Made by a program: the position numbers and the translations under genes. A stretch of 64,000 bases of DNA from Cydia pomonella (lineage: Eukaryota > Arthropoda > Insecta > Lepidoptera > Tortricidae). Positions 46,882 through 57,110 of this stretch are shown here, piece after piece; the stretch's first letter is position 1, and each line of letters begins with the position of its first letter. The stretch is taken from positions 12,758,550 to 12,822,549 of the forward strand of contig NC_084707.1 in NCBI RefSeq assembly GCF_033807575.1, written 5' to 3'. The notes beneath the pieces were generated by a model. It saw only the letters and a list, made by a program, of their open reading frames with translations. It made no database searches and had not been told where the DNA came from.

Positions 46882-47504
46882 AACGACATGAAAGTTGCAT
46901 ATCCGCCAGATTCTAACTTCCCTAGGTATCAATCTGACAGTAATAATTTTTTTTTTCAAAAATGTTGCTTTGCTGATCCGCGAAATAATAACCTGCTAGT
47001 CAATCAGTGCTAACCCGTTATTACTTATTTGCGGATTTTTACATGCAATTAATGTTCCCATATTCGCACCGCGAAAATAAGTACCTACACAAACAAATAT
47101 AACAAACCACCACCAAAAGTAGGGTAGGACGGGGAAAATTGAAACAGGTTATGATGGAAATAAGTCAAATTTCTTGGAAATTACAATACCTATGCGTGTG
47201 ACTCAATACTCAGGCTATGCAGTCAGCTGATATTCTTAAATCCTTAACCAATAGCGCTCGAGCCCTGAGCGATTAGCAGTAGTCTTGAGGAGCAGTTTAA
47301 GAATTTCGCGGTATAAAGTGAATACCGTGAAAATGAAGCTTACCGTGAAAGTTATTTGAAAAAGATTAGAAAGGTCTTACATTTTACCAAATATATTAAG
47401 GTGTTCCAGACGTCCACACACAGTGATTCAATTAACGTACCTATGGGGTCAATTGAACCACTCTTCCACATTCTCTTTAATTCCCTATCATTACGTAACC
47501 CTTG
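46882..47504. other. Sequence between a repeat and the LTR element
   Basis: No gene. TAGGGTAGGAC near 47123 echoes GTCCTACCCTA near 50310, so the LTR element may have landed inside an older inverted-repeat element. Confidence 0.4.
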
Positions 47505-47509
47505 GGCGG

Positions 47510-47632
47510 TGTAGAGTATGTTTAGTTTGTCTTTGACTTTTATGTTTTTGTGTCTATGATAAAACAGATGAATAAATCATTCTTAGACCAAACTAGATAT
47601 GGTTGTTGTTCATTTTAAATACTAATATTACA
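47510..47632 (+). repeat. Left LTR (123 bp)
   Basis: Begins TGTAGAGTATG and ends ATATTACA. It is identical by eye to the right LTR and contains AATAAA, which may serve as the polyadenylation signal. Confidence 0.93.
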
Positions 47633-47651
47633 TGGCGCAGTCGGTAGGATT
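47633..47651 (+). other. Primer binding site, tRNA-Ser type
   Basis: Directly after the LTR, TGGCGCAGTCGGTAGGATT is complementary to a tRNA 3' end: CCA, discriminator G, and an acceptor strand whose partner would be GCAGTCG, the usual start of insect tRNA-Ser. Confidence 0.85.
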
Positions 47652-47852
47652 AGCAACATTCAACATAGAAGTAAACGGCAAGATGTACCCTGAAACGTTT
47701 TGCATCGCTGGAAAAGATGACGCCACGCCGATTCTATCTCGAGATACGTGTGTTCGTTTAAATTTAGTAAAAAGAGTCTCATCTATAGAAGCTAGAGACG
47801 ATAGAAAACAACAATTAATTAGTAAAAATGGAGACTTGTTTGTAGGTTCGAA
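47652..47852 (+). pseudogene. Retropepsin (protease) C-terminal remnant
   Basis: The frame running on from the primer site encodes FNIEVNGKMYPETFCIAG then ILSRDTCVRLNLV, resembling the second half of gypsy-type proteases. The catalytic Asp-Ser/Thr-Gly lies in the missing part. Near 47845-47855 the frame shifts into the reverse transcriptase remainder, marking a second deletion join. No gag sequence lies between the primer site and this piece. Confidence 0.7.
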
Positions 47853-50009
47853 ATGCATGACATCTTATCTAAAGTATTCGAAAGGGCAAGGGAATGCAAT
47901 ATTCGATTCAACAAAAAGAAGTTTCAATACATGATTAGGCAAGTTAAGTACTTAGGGCAAATATTTGAAAATGGTACAGTCCGACCTGATGATGACGCAA
48001 TTAAGGCTATAACTAATTTTGACAGACCCAATGACAAGTCAGACTTACAAAGACTTTTAGGCCTAATTAACTATTTACGACCATATATTCCCAATTTGGC
48101 TTCAATCACTAGCCCATTAAGAGATCTGCTAAAGAAAAATACGATATTTGAATGGCAAAAAATTCATACTGATGCCTTTGAGCGAATTAAGACTATCTTA
48201 TCGACGAATCCTGTTCTCCAGACTTTTGATCCCAACAAAGAGATCGTGATTCAGACTGACTCGAGCAAGACAGGCATAGGTTGTGTACTTTTGCAGGATA
48301 ATAAACCTGTTTATTATGCCTCAAAATCGTTAACACAGACTGAAATAAATTATGGTCAGATAGAGAAAGAATTTCTTGCTGTACTTTTCTCTTGTAAAAA
48401 GTTTCACTCATTTATTTATGGCCAAAAAGTTATTATGTTAACAGATCATTTACCGCTGATTTCAATAATGAAAAAAGACTTACATGACATTCCGTCAACC
48501 CGCTTGCAGAGAATAAAACTAAAATTAAGTAAATATGATTTAATCATGAAGCATGTTCCAGGTACCCAAATGCACATAGCAGATGCATTAAGTCGAGCCT
48601 GCTCTACGGCCAGTCAAGACTGTGATAGTGATCTCAATGTAGTAATTCACAGTGTTAACGTTTCAGATGCAATACTATCTCAATTCAAACAAGAAATAAA
48701 CGTAGATCCTGTAGCATCCAAATTAATTGATTTCTTCAAAAAAGGGTGGCCTACTTCTGTATCCAAGGTACCGAATGAACTGAAATTCTATTACGACATC
48801 CGAAAAACAATTTGTTTTGAGGATGACTTGATATTTATAGACCATAGGCTTTACGTTCCAACATCTCTACAAAGACTTATACTGACAAAACTGCACGAGT
48901 GTCATTTCGGCATGTCTAAGACCAAAGCTCGAGCGAAAACATTATTTTACTGGAAAAACATGTTTTCTGACATAGACAATTTCATTTCTGGTTGTAGTGT
49001 GTGCCTTAAACATTCTAATAACAACATGAAAGAACCAATGATTACGAGAGAAATACCAGAACTGCCTTTTCAGCATGTTTCCGTAGACATTTTGCAATAT
49101 GGTAACAATGATTATTTTACCTTATTCGACCACTACTCAAAGTGGATTGAGTTACATAAACTCAATAGTAAAACAGCTGAAGCAGTCATTTCTGTTTTAA
49201 AATGTATATTTTCAACGCATGGCATACCAGAAGTTATATACTCCGATAACATGCCATTTAACTCATTAGCATTCCGAGATTTTAGCGTCGAATGGGGATT
49301 TCAGACAGTGTTTTCAAGTCCTCACTATCACCAGAGCAATGGAGCTGCAGAAAGGGCAGTGCAGACGTGTAAAGGGTTTCTAAAGAAATCTGCTGAAACA
49401 AAAACTGATATTGAGCTGTTTCTGTTAGAATATAGAAATACCCCAATTATCAGTCTTAACAGTTCCCCTTCTGAGCTGTTATGCAATAGGCTCTGTAGAA
49501 CCAAACTTCCGATAAATAAAGTTTTATTAAAACCAAAACTACACAATGATATACAACATAAATTACTGAATACTTGTAATAAAAATAAATCATATTATGA
49601 TCAACACACAAAACCTAGAAGTGACATTTTTAAAGAAGGGCAAAAGATAGTTTATAAAGAAAATGAAAATAGTAGTATTTGGAAACCAGGTACGGTTTAC
49701 AAAATCACCAACAACCCGCGCTCTGTAACAATAAGAGACTGTTATGGAAACTTAAAAACTAGAAACTCATGGTTCATCAAAGTGGACAAAAGTAGAGAGC
49801 CTGTCCAACCACATGTACAGTCGGCTTGGTCTCAGATAGCTGTTCAGCAGCCACCTGCTACTGACTTGAATTCAGCTGCAGATCCTGAGACTGACATGGA
49901 GTCGACGAGTGCTACTGAGGCCTCTGCTCCTCCAATGCCTCTTAGAAGATCTAACAGAGATGTTAGGCCTCCTAAGCATCTCGGCGATTATGTATGTAGT
50001 ACTTTTTAA
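47853..50009 (+). CDS. pol: Gypsy/mag Pol remainder: RT end, RNase H, integrase (718 codons)
   Basis: The open frame starts inside the reverse transcriptase thumb (phrase RECNIRFNKKKFQY, then VKYLGQIF); the Tyr-x-Asp-Asp core lies upstream of the deletion and is absent. RNase H spans about 130-250 with Asp136 (QTDSS), a Glu near 171-173 (EKEFLAV), Asp198 (TDHLPL) and Asp244 (IADALSR). The integrase zinc finger uses His348, His351, Cys381 and Cys384. The integrase core triad is Asp412, Asp465 (SDN) and Glu500 with 34 residues between the last two, as in DD35E integrases. The C terminus has the RRSNRDVRPPKHL motif common after gypsy integrases. ATG at 47853 is the first in-frame Met; true translation in a complete element would start far upstream. 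No internal stops. Confidence 0.93.
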   Translation: MHDILSKVFERARECNIRFNKKKFQYMIRQVKYLGQIFENGTVRPDDDAIKAITNFDRPNDKSDLQRLLGLINYLRPYIPNLASITSPLRDLLKKNTIFEWQKIHTDAFERIKTILSTNPVLQTFDPNKEIVIQTDSSKTGIGCVLLQDNKPVYYASKSLTQTEINYGQIEKEFLAVLFSCKKFHSFIYGQKVIMLTDHLPLISIMKKDLHDIPSTRLQRIKLKLSKYDLIMKHVPGTQMHIADALSRACSTASQDCDSDLNVVIHSVNVSDAILSQFKQEINVDPVASKLIDFFKKGWPTSVSKVPNELKFYYDIRKTICFEDDLIFIDHRLYVPTSLQRLILTKLHECHFGMSKTKARAKTLFYWKNMFSDIDNFISGCSVCLKHSNNNMKEPMITREIPELPFQHVSVDILQYGNNDYFTLFDHYSKWIELHKLNSKTAEAVISVLKCIFSTHGIPEVIYSDNMPFNSLAFRDFSVEWGFQTVFSSPHYHQSNGAAERAVQTCKGFLKKSAETKTDIELFLLEYRNTPIISLNSSPSELLCNRLCRTKLPINKVLLKPKLHNDIQHKLLNTCNKNKSYYDQHTKPRSDIFKEGQKIVYKENENSSIWKPGTVYKITNNPRSVTIRDCYGNLKTRNSWFIKVDKSREPVQPHVQSAWSQIAVQQPPATDLNSAADPETDMESTSATEASAPPMPLRRSNRDVRPPKHLGDYVCSTF

Positions 50010-50047
50010 TTTTTTTACATTTACAATTTATTATTTTCCTTTATGTT

Positions 50048-50058
50048 GAAAAGGGAGA
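50048..50058 (+). other. Polypurine tract
   Basis: An eleven-base all-purine run, GAAAAGGGAGA, directly precedes the right LTR and would prime plus-strand DNA synthesis. Confidence 0.8.
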
Positions 50059-50181
50059 TGTAGAGTATGTTTAGTTTGTCTTTGACTTTTATGTTTTTGT
50101 GTCTATGATAAAACAGATGAATAAATCATTCTTAGACCAAACTAGATATGGTTGTTGTTCATTTTAAATACTAATATTACA
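50059..50181 (+). repeat. Right LTR (123 bp)
   Basis: Identical by eye to 47510-47632, flanked on the right by the second GGCGG target copy. Confidence 0.93.
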
Positions 50182-50424
50182 GGCGGTAGGCCTTGCAAGC
50201 ATATTTAAAAAACTAAATAAATAACCTTTAATAATACAGGCGCATACCCTTCTAACTGTAAAAATAAAATAGTTACAGGTGGTGAAACGTAAAGTCTTTC
50301 AATCCATGTGTGTCCTACCCTACAAAATTCGACACGTGTTTCGCCTCCCTACGAGGTATCATCAGGAGATGCCGGAGATGTTGACGGTCCACCTGGGATT
50401 AGCAAAGTAACATTTCTGTTTTAA

Positions 50425-50830
50425 TTAATATGGATTTCCGCGAAGTAACCCAAATAGTGGTTTTGTCCGAATACCGAATATTCAGCCCCTCTCTCGGCCT
50501 AAGCGCCGAATATTTGGCATAACATGTGAACATTTTAAGTTATAGTTCATAACTAGTAAATTATATAGTTAGAGTTAATCAAATCAGATCTATAGTAAAA
50601 ATATTTTTTATTTTGTAATCAACAAATGGTTAAAAACAGGGTCTTCGTATCTCACAATATTCCAAGAAAATATGTTTAAATTAAATACGAGTATAGTGGT
50701 TTGCGGTTATTTTTAGTGTAATTTTTATTTTTAGGAAGGTGTAACGGATATACTGTATTCAGCCGAATAGTAGGCAATATTCGGCCGAATACCGAATATA
50801 CGGCAAAATGGCCAAATACCGAATTGTTGC
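50425..50830. repeat. CCGAATA-rich inverted-repeat region
   Basis: CCGAATACCGAATATTC near 50468 and several CCGAATA/TATTCGG motifs near 50760-50825 suggest an element with CCGAATATTCGG palindromic ends. Confidence 0.5.
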
Positions 50831-50929
50831 CGATTATGGCATTTATATTTGATTAATTATTTAGTAATCAAGAATCATAAATAGAATATCCAAAAAATAA
50901 ATAAATAACAAAATTTGGGCACAATTTTA

Positions 50930-51150
50930 CACAGATCTACCTAGCCCCAAACTAAGCAAAGCTTGTACTATGGGTACTAGGCGATGATATACATACTTAT
51001 TTATATAAATAAATAAATAAATACACATCTATACATCCATATTTCAGGAACAAATATTCCTGATAAACTCAGAAATAAATGCTCTGAGCGGGATTCGAAC
51101 CCGCAACCTTCGCTTCATAGGCAGGGTCACTTCCGACTTCGCAGGCCGTC
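50930..51150 (-). repeat. tRNA-related SINE, minus strand
   Basis: Contains the inverse of a B box (GGGATTCGAACCCGCAACCT) followed by the body phrase AGCAAAGCTTGTACTATGGG and A/T-rich simple repeats (TAAA)n. A fragment of the same body occurs near 37020-37065. Confidence 0.65.
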
Positions 51151-51337
51151 AATGATCCTCATACACATCGACCGAGAATCCAAAATCGGTTGACTTGGGA
51201 AAAAAATTAAACTGGTAATTTCTTAAGAAAAATGAATCAGTACATGTTTTAATGAGGCATGATTCTTGGCCAAGACGAGTAGGCTTTAATTTGATATTAT
51301 TAAGTACTTACATACTTAATATCAAAGAGAATTTGAA

Positions 51338-51549
51338 ATAGAGGTGGATTGACGCATCGCTCGAAAACATGCCGCCATGGTCTATGCTGTAGTAGATGGC
51401 GCCACTTTTTGATATTTAACAAATTTAACACATATCAGTGAAAAATTAAGGGTCAAAGTCAAATGGCGTTCTAAAAGTTTTAATCATGTGTCGAAAAATG
51501 GTAGTAAATTTACTGTGGCTACAAAGTTTACTTTGACAATCCACCTTTA
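51338..51549. mobile_element. Probable MITE, AGGTGGATTG ends
   Basis: AGGTGGATTGACG on the left and TGACAATCCACCT on the right, about 210 bp apart. Confidence 0.6.
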
Positions 51550-52111
51550 TTACAAATTCTCATTGATGTTTATTTACTATGTTATAGAGTTATGACTTAA
51601 ATTCCAACAAAGCTTTCAATAAGCATCATCATTCATTATTTTCATTCAGCAGTTTTTAGGGTTTTTAAAGCTTTTTTGCAGCAAAGGAAGAATTCTAGTT
51701 TTAGTTATTTATTTGCTTGACCCATGTGCTAAAGCGGGGTGATTCCATCCTAATGGAAATATATATGCATGGTCAGAAAAAGTTTGCTAAACATCAAACA
51801 ATGATTAACTGCTTCATTACTACAGTTTTGTCTATTCTAAAACCTTCAGTGTGTATCTAGAATAGGTAACATACCGACAGTTATCGAAAATTATTGAAAA
51901 GCCATGGTGAGTCAAAGTTTATGGGCCAAATCTGTTTGTACAAGCGAATACTACAATCATGGGTAATTATGATTTTTTCATAAGCCTATTCACTTTTTTT
52001 GCCTAATGTTTGTACCCTTATTTACGTATTTCAATATTTTTCTGAAATATATTTGCGATGCTCGTTCACTTGAGTCTATCTGTGAATCTTAATAAGATTT
52101 ACATTTCCTAC

Positions 52112-52336
52112 GTACAGTCAGCATCAAAAGTATTGGATCAAACAAGATGTCAAAAGTATCTACCATTCTATATAACAGCTTAACAAAAAGTGATGGTTCT
52201 ATATGTCGAACAATTAAGACTGTAAAAGATTTTTGAACGTGAATTTTAGAGATTTATCTATATTTGGAAAACTTATTCGAAATATCAGATACTTTTGGGG
52301 CGTTGTTTCATCCGCTACTATTGATGCTGACTGTAC
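52112..52336. mobile_element. MITE, GTACAGTCAGCATCAAAAGT ends
   Basis: 225 bp; the right end is the inverse, with ATTGATGCTGACTGTAC. Interior is A/T-rich without coding. Confidence 0.88.
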
Positions 52337-52598
52337 GATCGCTTTAAGCCTTAAGCAGATATACGAGTACCATATGTTGACCCTTTTTATGTGATTGTCA
52401 ATTTGGCACCCTGCGATAATCTCCTTGTGCTACAAAGAAAATCGGCCAAAGCAGAATAAGTATAAACCTGATTATGTTTTTGATGATAGAAAACCTTGAA
52501 GCGTGGGTTCCTAAGGAGTTTCATTGCTAATGGAGCCCCGATCCGTTATTCATTTACCTATTTGTAAGTGCATATTGTTCCTACTCATGTACAGTCAC

Positions 52599-52752
52599 CA
52601 TCAATAACAAAAGTAACTGCCTGGAATACTTTTCAAAATAGATATTCTACTGTTCCTGTTCAAAAGTATATTTTTCTTTGTGTAAAGCTATTAGAGAATT
52701 ATCGATACTTTTGACGTGCAGTTTGATCCGTTAGTTTCGATGCTGACTATAC
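52599..52752. mobile_element. MITE, related shorter copy
   Basis: Starts GTACAGTCACCATCAATAAC and ends TTTCGATGCTGACTATAC, a diverged relative of 52112-52336. Confidence 0.78.
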
Positions 52753-53044
52753 TATGGTACATATATAATTTTTTTAGTCATACTAATCTGAAGGAAAATT
52801 AAGGTGAAGACAGGTTAATTATTCATTTCATATTATATTTCCAAGGGCTCTGTAGCGCTCTCTTGAATACGTAGTAGATTGTTAGTCAATGGTTGAATAG
52901 CACTAATTTCAGTCGAGACGATTTGTTCAAATGTAGACAAATCTCAATCAGTACTATTATTTAAATCAAAATTCTTTAGAATAACGAAACGCTTTATTTA
53001 ATTCTAATCCAAAAAAACAATCGTAAATAAATCCTAAGAAATAA

Positions 53045-53230
53045 TAAATATTTAAGCACTTAACTATAAATACATCTAAACCTAAAGTAATCTATAAACT
53101 CTAATCGAACAACCCACCCCGCATCGCTCCGGGCGAAAAAGTGCCCATCACGCTAGCCGCGTTTCCGCATGTCTGCGCTAGGAACGACCCGGAGCGGAGG
53201 TCGACAGTGTCGAGACTCCTCTCCATACAA
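53045..53230 (-). repeat. LINE-like 3' region, copy 2
   Basis: GC-rich block containing GTGCCCATCACGCTAGCCGC preceded by AACCTAAAG-type A-rich sequence; related to 27341-27605. Confidence 0.5.
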
Positions 53231-53944
53231 AAAAATATTTTTTAATACAGTTACTCAAAAAGTGCTACTTTTCGTAGCTGTTTAGCGCGCGGAAAGTTGG
53301 TTTTCGCGAACTAGTGCTTTTTACCTTTCCAATTTTTTTAAATTTATACTCGTTCCAATTCATGACTACTTATTGATGAGTGTTAATGTTAGTTTCCTTT
53401 AAAAGTCATAATTAACATAAGCGTACTGTTAATGTAAGAATAATAAAAATAAACATATTTCGTATTTTATTACTTACCTACGTCTTCATCATTATAACAC
53501 GTTTATTTTTTAATATTCAATATTGAAAAATCGTTTTTAATAAGTTGTTTGAATGGAAGGGAATAGCTGCTGAAAACGCTTGTCAAAGAAGAGGCGTTTT
53601 TTCTTACGGCAAGTATGTTTTAATTTTACAAAGGCAACATTCGATATTTTTTATACAATTTAAATATACGATACACAAATAATTGTAAATAACGATCTGA
53701 GGTAATAATAGTACAATGTTTTATATTTACAATTGTTTCTGTCTTATAGAGCATACATTAATAAAATTACTTGTTTTCTTATTTTTTCGCAACTGTATTA
53801 AAACGTCGTTCGATACACGTGCGGACATGTCATTCTTCACTCGTCCCGTCCGATATCTCGGTACTCGTGGAGTAATGACATGCTTTCCGCACCAGTATCG
53901 AAATGTACTATTTTAATACAGTTGCTCAAAAAGTGCTATTTTAC

Positions 53945-53990
53945 GTAGCTGTTTAGCGTGCGCTAAACTTTCCGCACGCTAAACAGCTAC
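53945..53990. repeat. Perfect 18-bp hairpin in a TACAGTTGCTCAAAAAGTGC repeat
   Basis: GTAGCTGTTTAGCGTGCG (53945-53962) and its exact inverse (53973-53990). The flanking AATACAGTTGCTCAAAAAGT also occurs near 53245 and, diverged, near 36130. Confidence 0.85.
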
Positions 53991-54251
53991 TTAATGTATC
54001 GAGCATCTGTATTAAAAAATATATTTTATTAAGTAGGCCCGAACCAACTTTCATTTTCTTAGGCTTCGATATAAGCTACTTTAAAACGCGTGACAAGTTG
54101 CCATGCGTAGAGATGGGTCACGGGTATTTACCCGAATCTACCCTAATGGGCGGCGGGTAGATTATTTTCTTGTTAGACTTGTATAAACATTCAATAAATT
54201 GGGTTATGTTGAAGATATATATAGCAAAGTGACGGCCGTATTCGAACAATA

Positions 54252-54373
54252 CTTATAAGAGGTCACAGCGATACGATACCGATGTGTCAGTGTCAAAAGT
54301 GACATTTCTTCAACCAAAAACGTCCCTTTCTACACTGACAGATCGGTATCGTATCGCTGTGACATCTTATAAG
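54252..54373. mobile_element. MITE with 42-bp arms, two mismatches
   Basis: CTTATAAGAGGTCACAGCGA pairs with the inverse CTTATAAGATGTCACAGCGA and continues through TACGATACCGAT and TGTCAGTGT. Confidence 0.88.
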
Positions 54374-54437
54374 CATTGGACTTCCGGTTCGAGCGCCGTC
54401 TTGATAGTACAAATTTAATATAGCTTTTTGATAATTC

Positions 54438-54723
54438 GGTGGTGGCCGAGTGGATATGACGTCCGACTTTCAATCCGGAGGTCGCGGGTTCAAATCCTGG
54501 CTCGTACCAATGAGTTTTTCGGAACTTATGTACGAAATATCATTCGATATTTACCACTAGCTTTTCGGTGAAGGAAAACATCGTGTGGAAACCTGCATAC
54601 ATCTGCGAAGAAATTCAAAGGTGTATGTGAAGTCCCCAATCCGCATTGGGCTAGCGTGGGGACTATAGCCCGAGCCCTCTCGCACATGAGAGGAGGCCTG
54701 TGCCCAGCAGTGGGACGTATAAG
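54438..54723 (+). repeat. tRNA-derived SINE, copy 2 (full head)
   Basis: The tRNA-like head has A box TGGCCGAGTGG (54443-54453) and B box GGTTCAAATCC (54487-54497), which would form an internal RNA polymerase III promoter. The body matches copy 1, and the tail GCCCAGCAGTGGGA (54702-54715) matches the 3' end of the RTE-like LINEs at 61367 and 8444. An AT-rich simple tail follows. Confidence 0.88.
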
Positions 54724-55491
54724 GTTGAATTATATATATATTATTATATATTTTGATAATTCCATCGATTTTTTGTACAACCTCTGGCACACAGTAATGT
54801 ACCTAATATTATATCAACGAAATAGTGCAATTAGGTACGCCAAGAGCTAGGCTCACATAAGTCCGAATTGTGAAAAAAGTGTAACTCTTGCGAATGTATG
54901 AGAATTGTAAGAGGGAAATGAAAACAGGCTGGTGGTGGAATCGACACGACTTTTCAGCCTGGCAACATCGAGTTTTTTAAAACTTACCTAGTTATATGGA
55001 TCAGAAATCAGAAGTCAAACTGCGGTCTAACGATTATGTATACGGCACAGTTCTAGAGATCCTCGTCTATGAAGCATTTAAAAAAAAAGTAGTAAAATAT
55101 TTTTTTCATAAAATAAAGAGGGATTATAAATGTAGATTAAAATCGGTAACCATAGAAATACAAAGGGGGTTTTATATCTATTTTTATACAGTGTATTTTG
55201 ATATAACCGCAAAACAGTAATAATATACACTAATCTATGACTGCAAACTTAAACTAGACGTAGGTTTTAGTGCTAAAAAATATTTAAGAACGATTTTTTA
55301 ACCATAACTACCAGAGCATAATTGATTCTTGTTTTTTTTTTTAGCGGCAATGTTTTTCGTACATCATTGTCACCCGTGACAGTTGTGACGTCGCGTCAAA
55401 ATACAACGTTTTGTGTTAAAAAAAAGAAGTGATGCTTGATGTATTATTTTATGTGGAAAAATAAAAGTCGTACCATTTATATAAAACCTAA

Positions 55492-55792
55492 AAAACCGGG
55501 CAAGTGCGAGTCGGACTAGCGCACGAAGGGTTCCGTACCATTATTTATAAAAACGGCAAAAAAAAATATCTGTTGTATGGGAGCCACCCTTAAATATTTT
55601 TTTTATTCTGTTTTTAGTATTTGTTCTTATAGCGGCAACAGAAATACATCATCTGTGAAAATTTCAACTGTCTAGCTATCACGGTTCATGAGGTACAACC
55701 TGGTGTCATACGGACGGACGGACGGACGGACGGACAGCGAAGTCTCAGTTATAGGGTCCCGTTTGACCCTTTGGGTACGGAACCCTAAAAAA
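55492..55792 (+). repeat. GGTTCCGTACCC-family repeat
   Basis: Plus copy, from AAGTGCGAGTCGGACTAGCG to TTTGGGTACGGAACCCTAAA with a (CGGA)n core at about 55714-55736. Confidence 0.82.
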
Positions 55793-56079
55793 GTGTGTTC
55801 ATTAAAGCCTTAATAAATTACCCTTTGATTATGCGGTCGTATCAAAAATACACGCTGTACCTTATGTACCTATATTCAACATTGTTCGTGTTAACACATA
55901 ATAGCTCAACTCGAGCTAATCCAAAGCATCTCTATTAAATTTATACTTTCTTTCCTCGACAATGTGGCACTATGTGTAATATGTATGTGTATCCATAAAA
56001 CAGCTTTTTAAGGCCGCCGTTCGCCCGGCTTGATGCGTTCCTAGTTGCCGTATGAATAATCATTGACATGTTTTCGCAG

Positions 56080-56198
56080 ATCACGAGGGAGAGTGTTTGT
56101 GTCAGCGGCGGAAAATCCAAGCCGAGACGATGAGTAGACATATGTAGTAGGTATCTCGACAGACGTGTCACAGACACGGCAACGCGTGGCGGACGACG
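56080..56198 (+). other. Candidate non-coding exon bounded by splice-like sites
   Basis: TTTTCGCAG precedes 56080 and GACG plus GTAAGC follows 56198. All three frames have stops, so if real it would be untranslated. The stretch is GC-richer than its flanks. Weak evidence. Confidence 0.2.
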
Positions 56199-57026
56199 GT
56201 AAGCCATTTTGTCTTATGCTCGTTTTACCGCTCCACAATGACAATAGGCTTTTACAGCTTTGTCGTACATGTGCCGAGTGCTCATTTTTCGTACATATTC
56301 TTCCCGCCATCGTCAGTGACTCGGATATATACAACGTGTCCTTAATTTGTTGGTCAAACCTTAAACGTTTGATCGCTATTAATTCGATTATTTTTAACAA
56401 AGCACCTAGTGGAGCACCTAGGTTTGTTAACCCTTTTCCAGGCTACACCAATCTACAAGGCTTTCCCATACAATTCAAATATATTCCAATAACTCCAGTT
56501 TTGATGATTCATTTGAAGACCCGAGATTTCCCGAAAGAGAAATGTAATTTGAACCTTAAATTGAAATGCTTAAGTAGAAATTCTATTGGCGCCTATGTGG
56601 TCGATAAATCGTACTATGCCTGGAAAAGGGTAATGTCATATTCTTATAAAAATGTGTCTTAGCCTGAAACAAAGAAAACCTATACCTACAATATGCTAAA
56701 TATATGCTCAATACACAATATGCTCAATACGTATTACTTGTGCTGTAGGCAGAAATAACAATATCTATCCAAGGTGTTGGGACGTATTTAACGATTCATG
56801 ATGAATTGCTGTAGAGCAGCCTGAATCTGCATTGAATATTTGATATACCTAAATTCATTTGATATTCCTTTTATATACTCATACTCATAGTTTATTGATA
56901 ATATAAATTACAGGTCAGGCTTACATGAGTAGTATAAATTACAGGTAGATAATTATACAATATACATAAATTTCAGAATACTTTTAAATTTCCAAGAATC
57001 CGTCTGCGATATCACTTTGCGATTTT

Positions 57027-57110
57027 TAAGGTTCCGTAGCTAAAATGGCAAAAACAGAACTCTTAGTTTCGTCATGTCCGTCTCCGTCCGTCTATCCGTT
57101 TGTCAAAACA
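57027..57110 (-). repeat. GGTTCCGTACCC-family repeat, fragment
   Basis: AAGGTTCCGTAGCTAAAATG followed by CGTCATGTCCGTCTCCGTCC; only one end is present. Confidence 0.6.

Larger units (their letters stand above)
47510..50181 (+). mobile_element. Ty3/gypsy LTR retrotransposon, mag-like, internally deleted
   Basis: Two identical 123-bp direct repeats starting TG and ending CA (47510-47632, 50059-50181) bound a 2672-bp element. The 5-bp target duplication GGCGG lies at 47505-47509 and 50182-50186. A primer site complementary to a tRNA-Ser 3' end follows the left LTR and a polypurine tract precedes the right one. Inside, a short protease piece is fused to the end of the reverse transcriptase, then RNase H and integrase. 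Gag, the protease active site and the reverse transcriptase core are missing and there is no env. Very short LTRs and a tRNA-Ser primer fit the mag group of Lepidoptera; the clade call is inference. Identical LTRs and an uninterrupted 718-codon frame suggest recent insertion, probably supplied in trans by a complete relative. Confidence 0.93.

Noticed and set aside
54438..54510. Possible tRNA gene with A and B boxes
   Set aside because: It continues into a 200-bp body and LINE-like tail shared with 1325-1618, so it is a SINE head; no complete acceptor stem pairing was seen.
56165..56662. 165-codon plus-strand frame
   Set aside because: Longest unassigned frame, but no recognisable motif and an ordinary A/T-rich composition; kept only as part of a region note.
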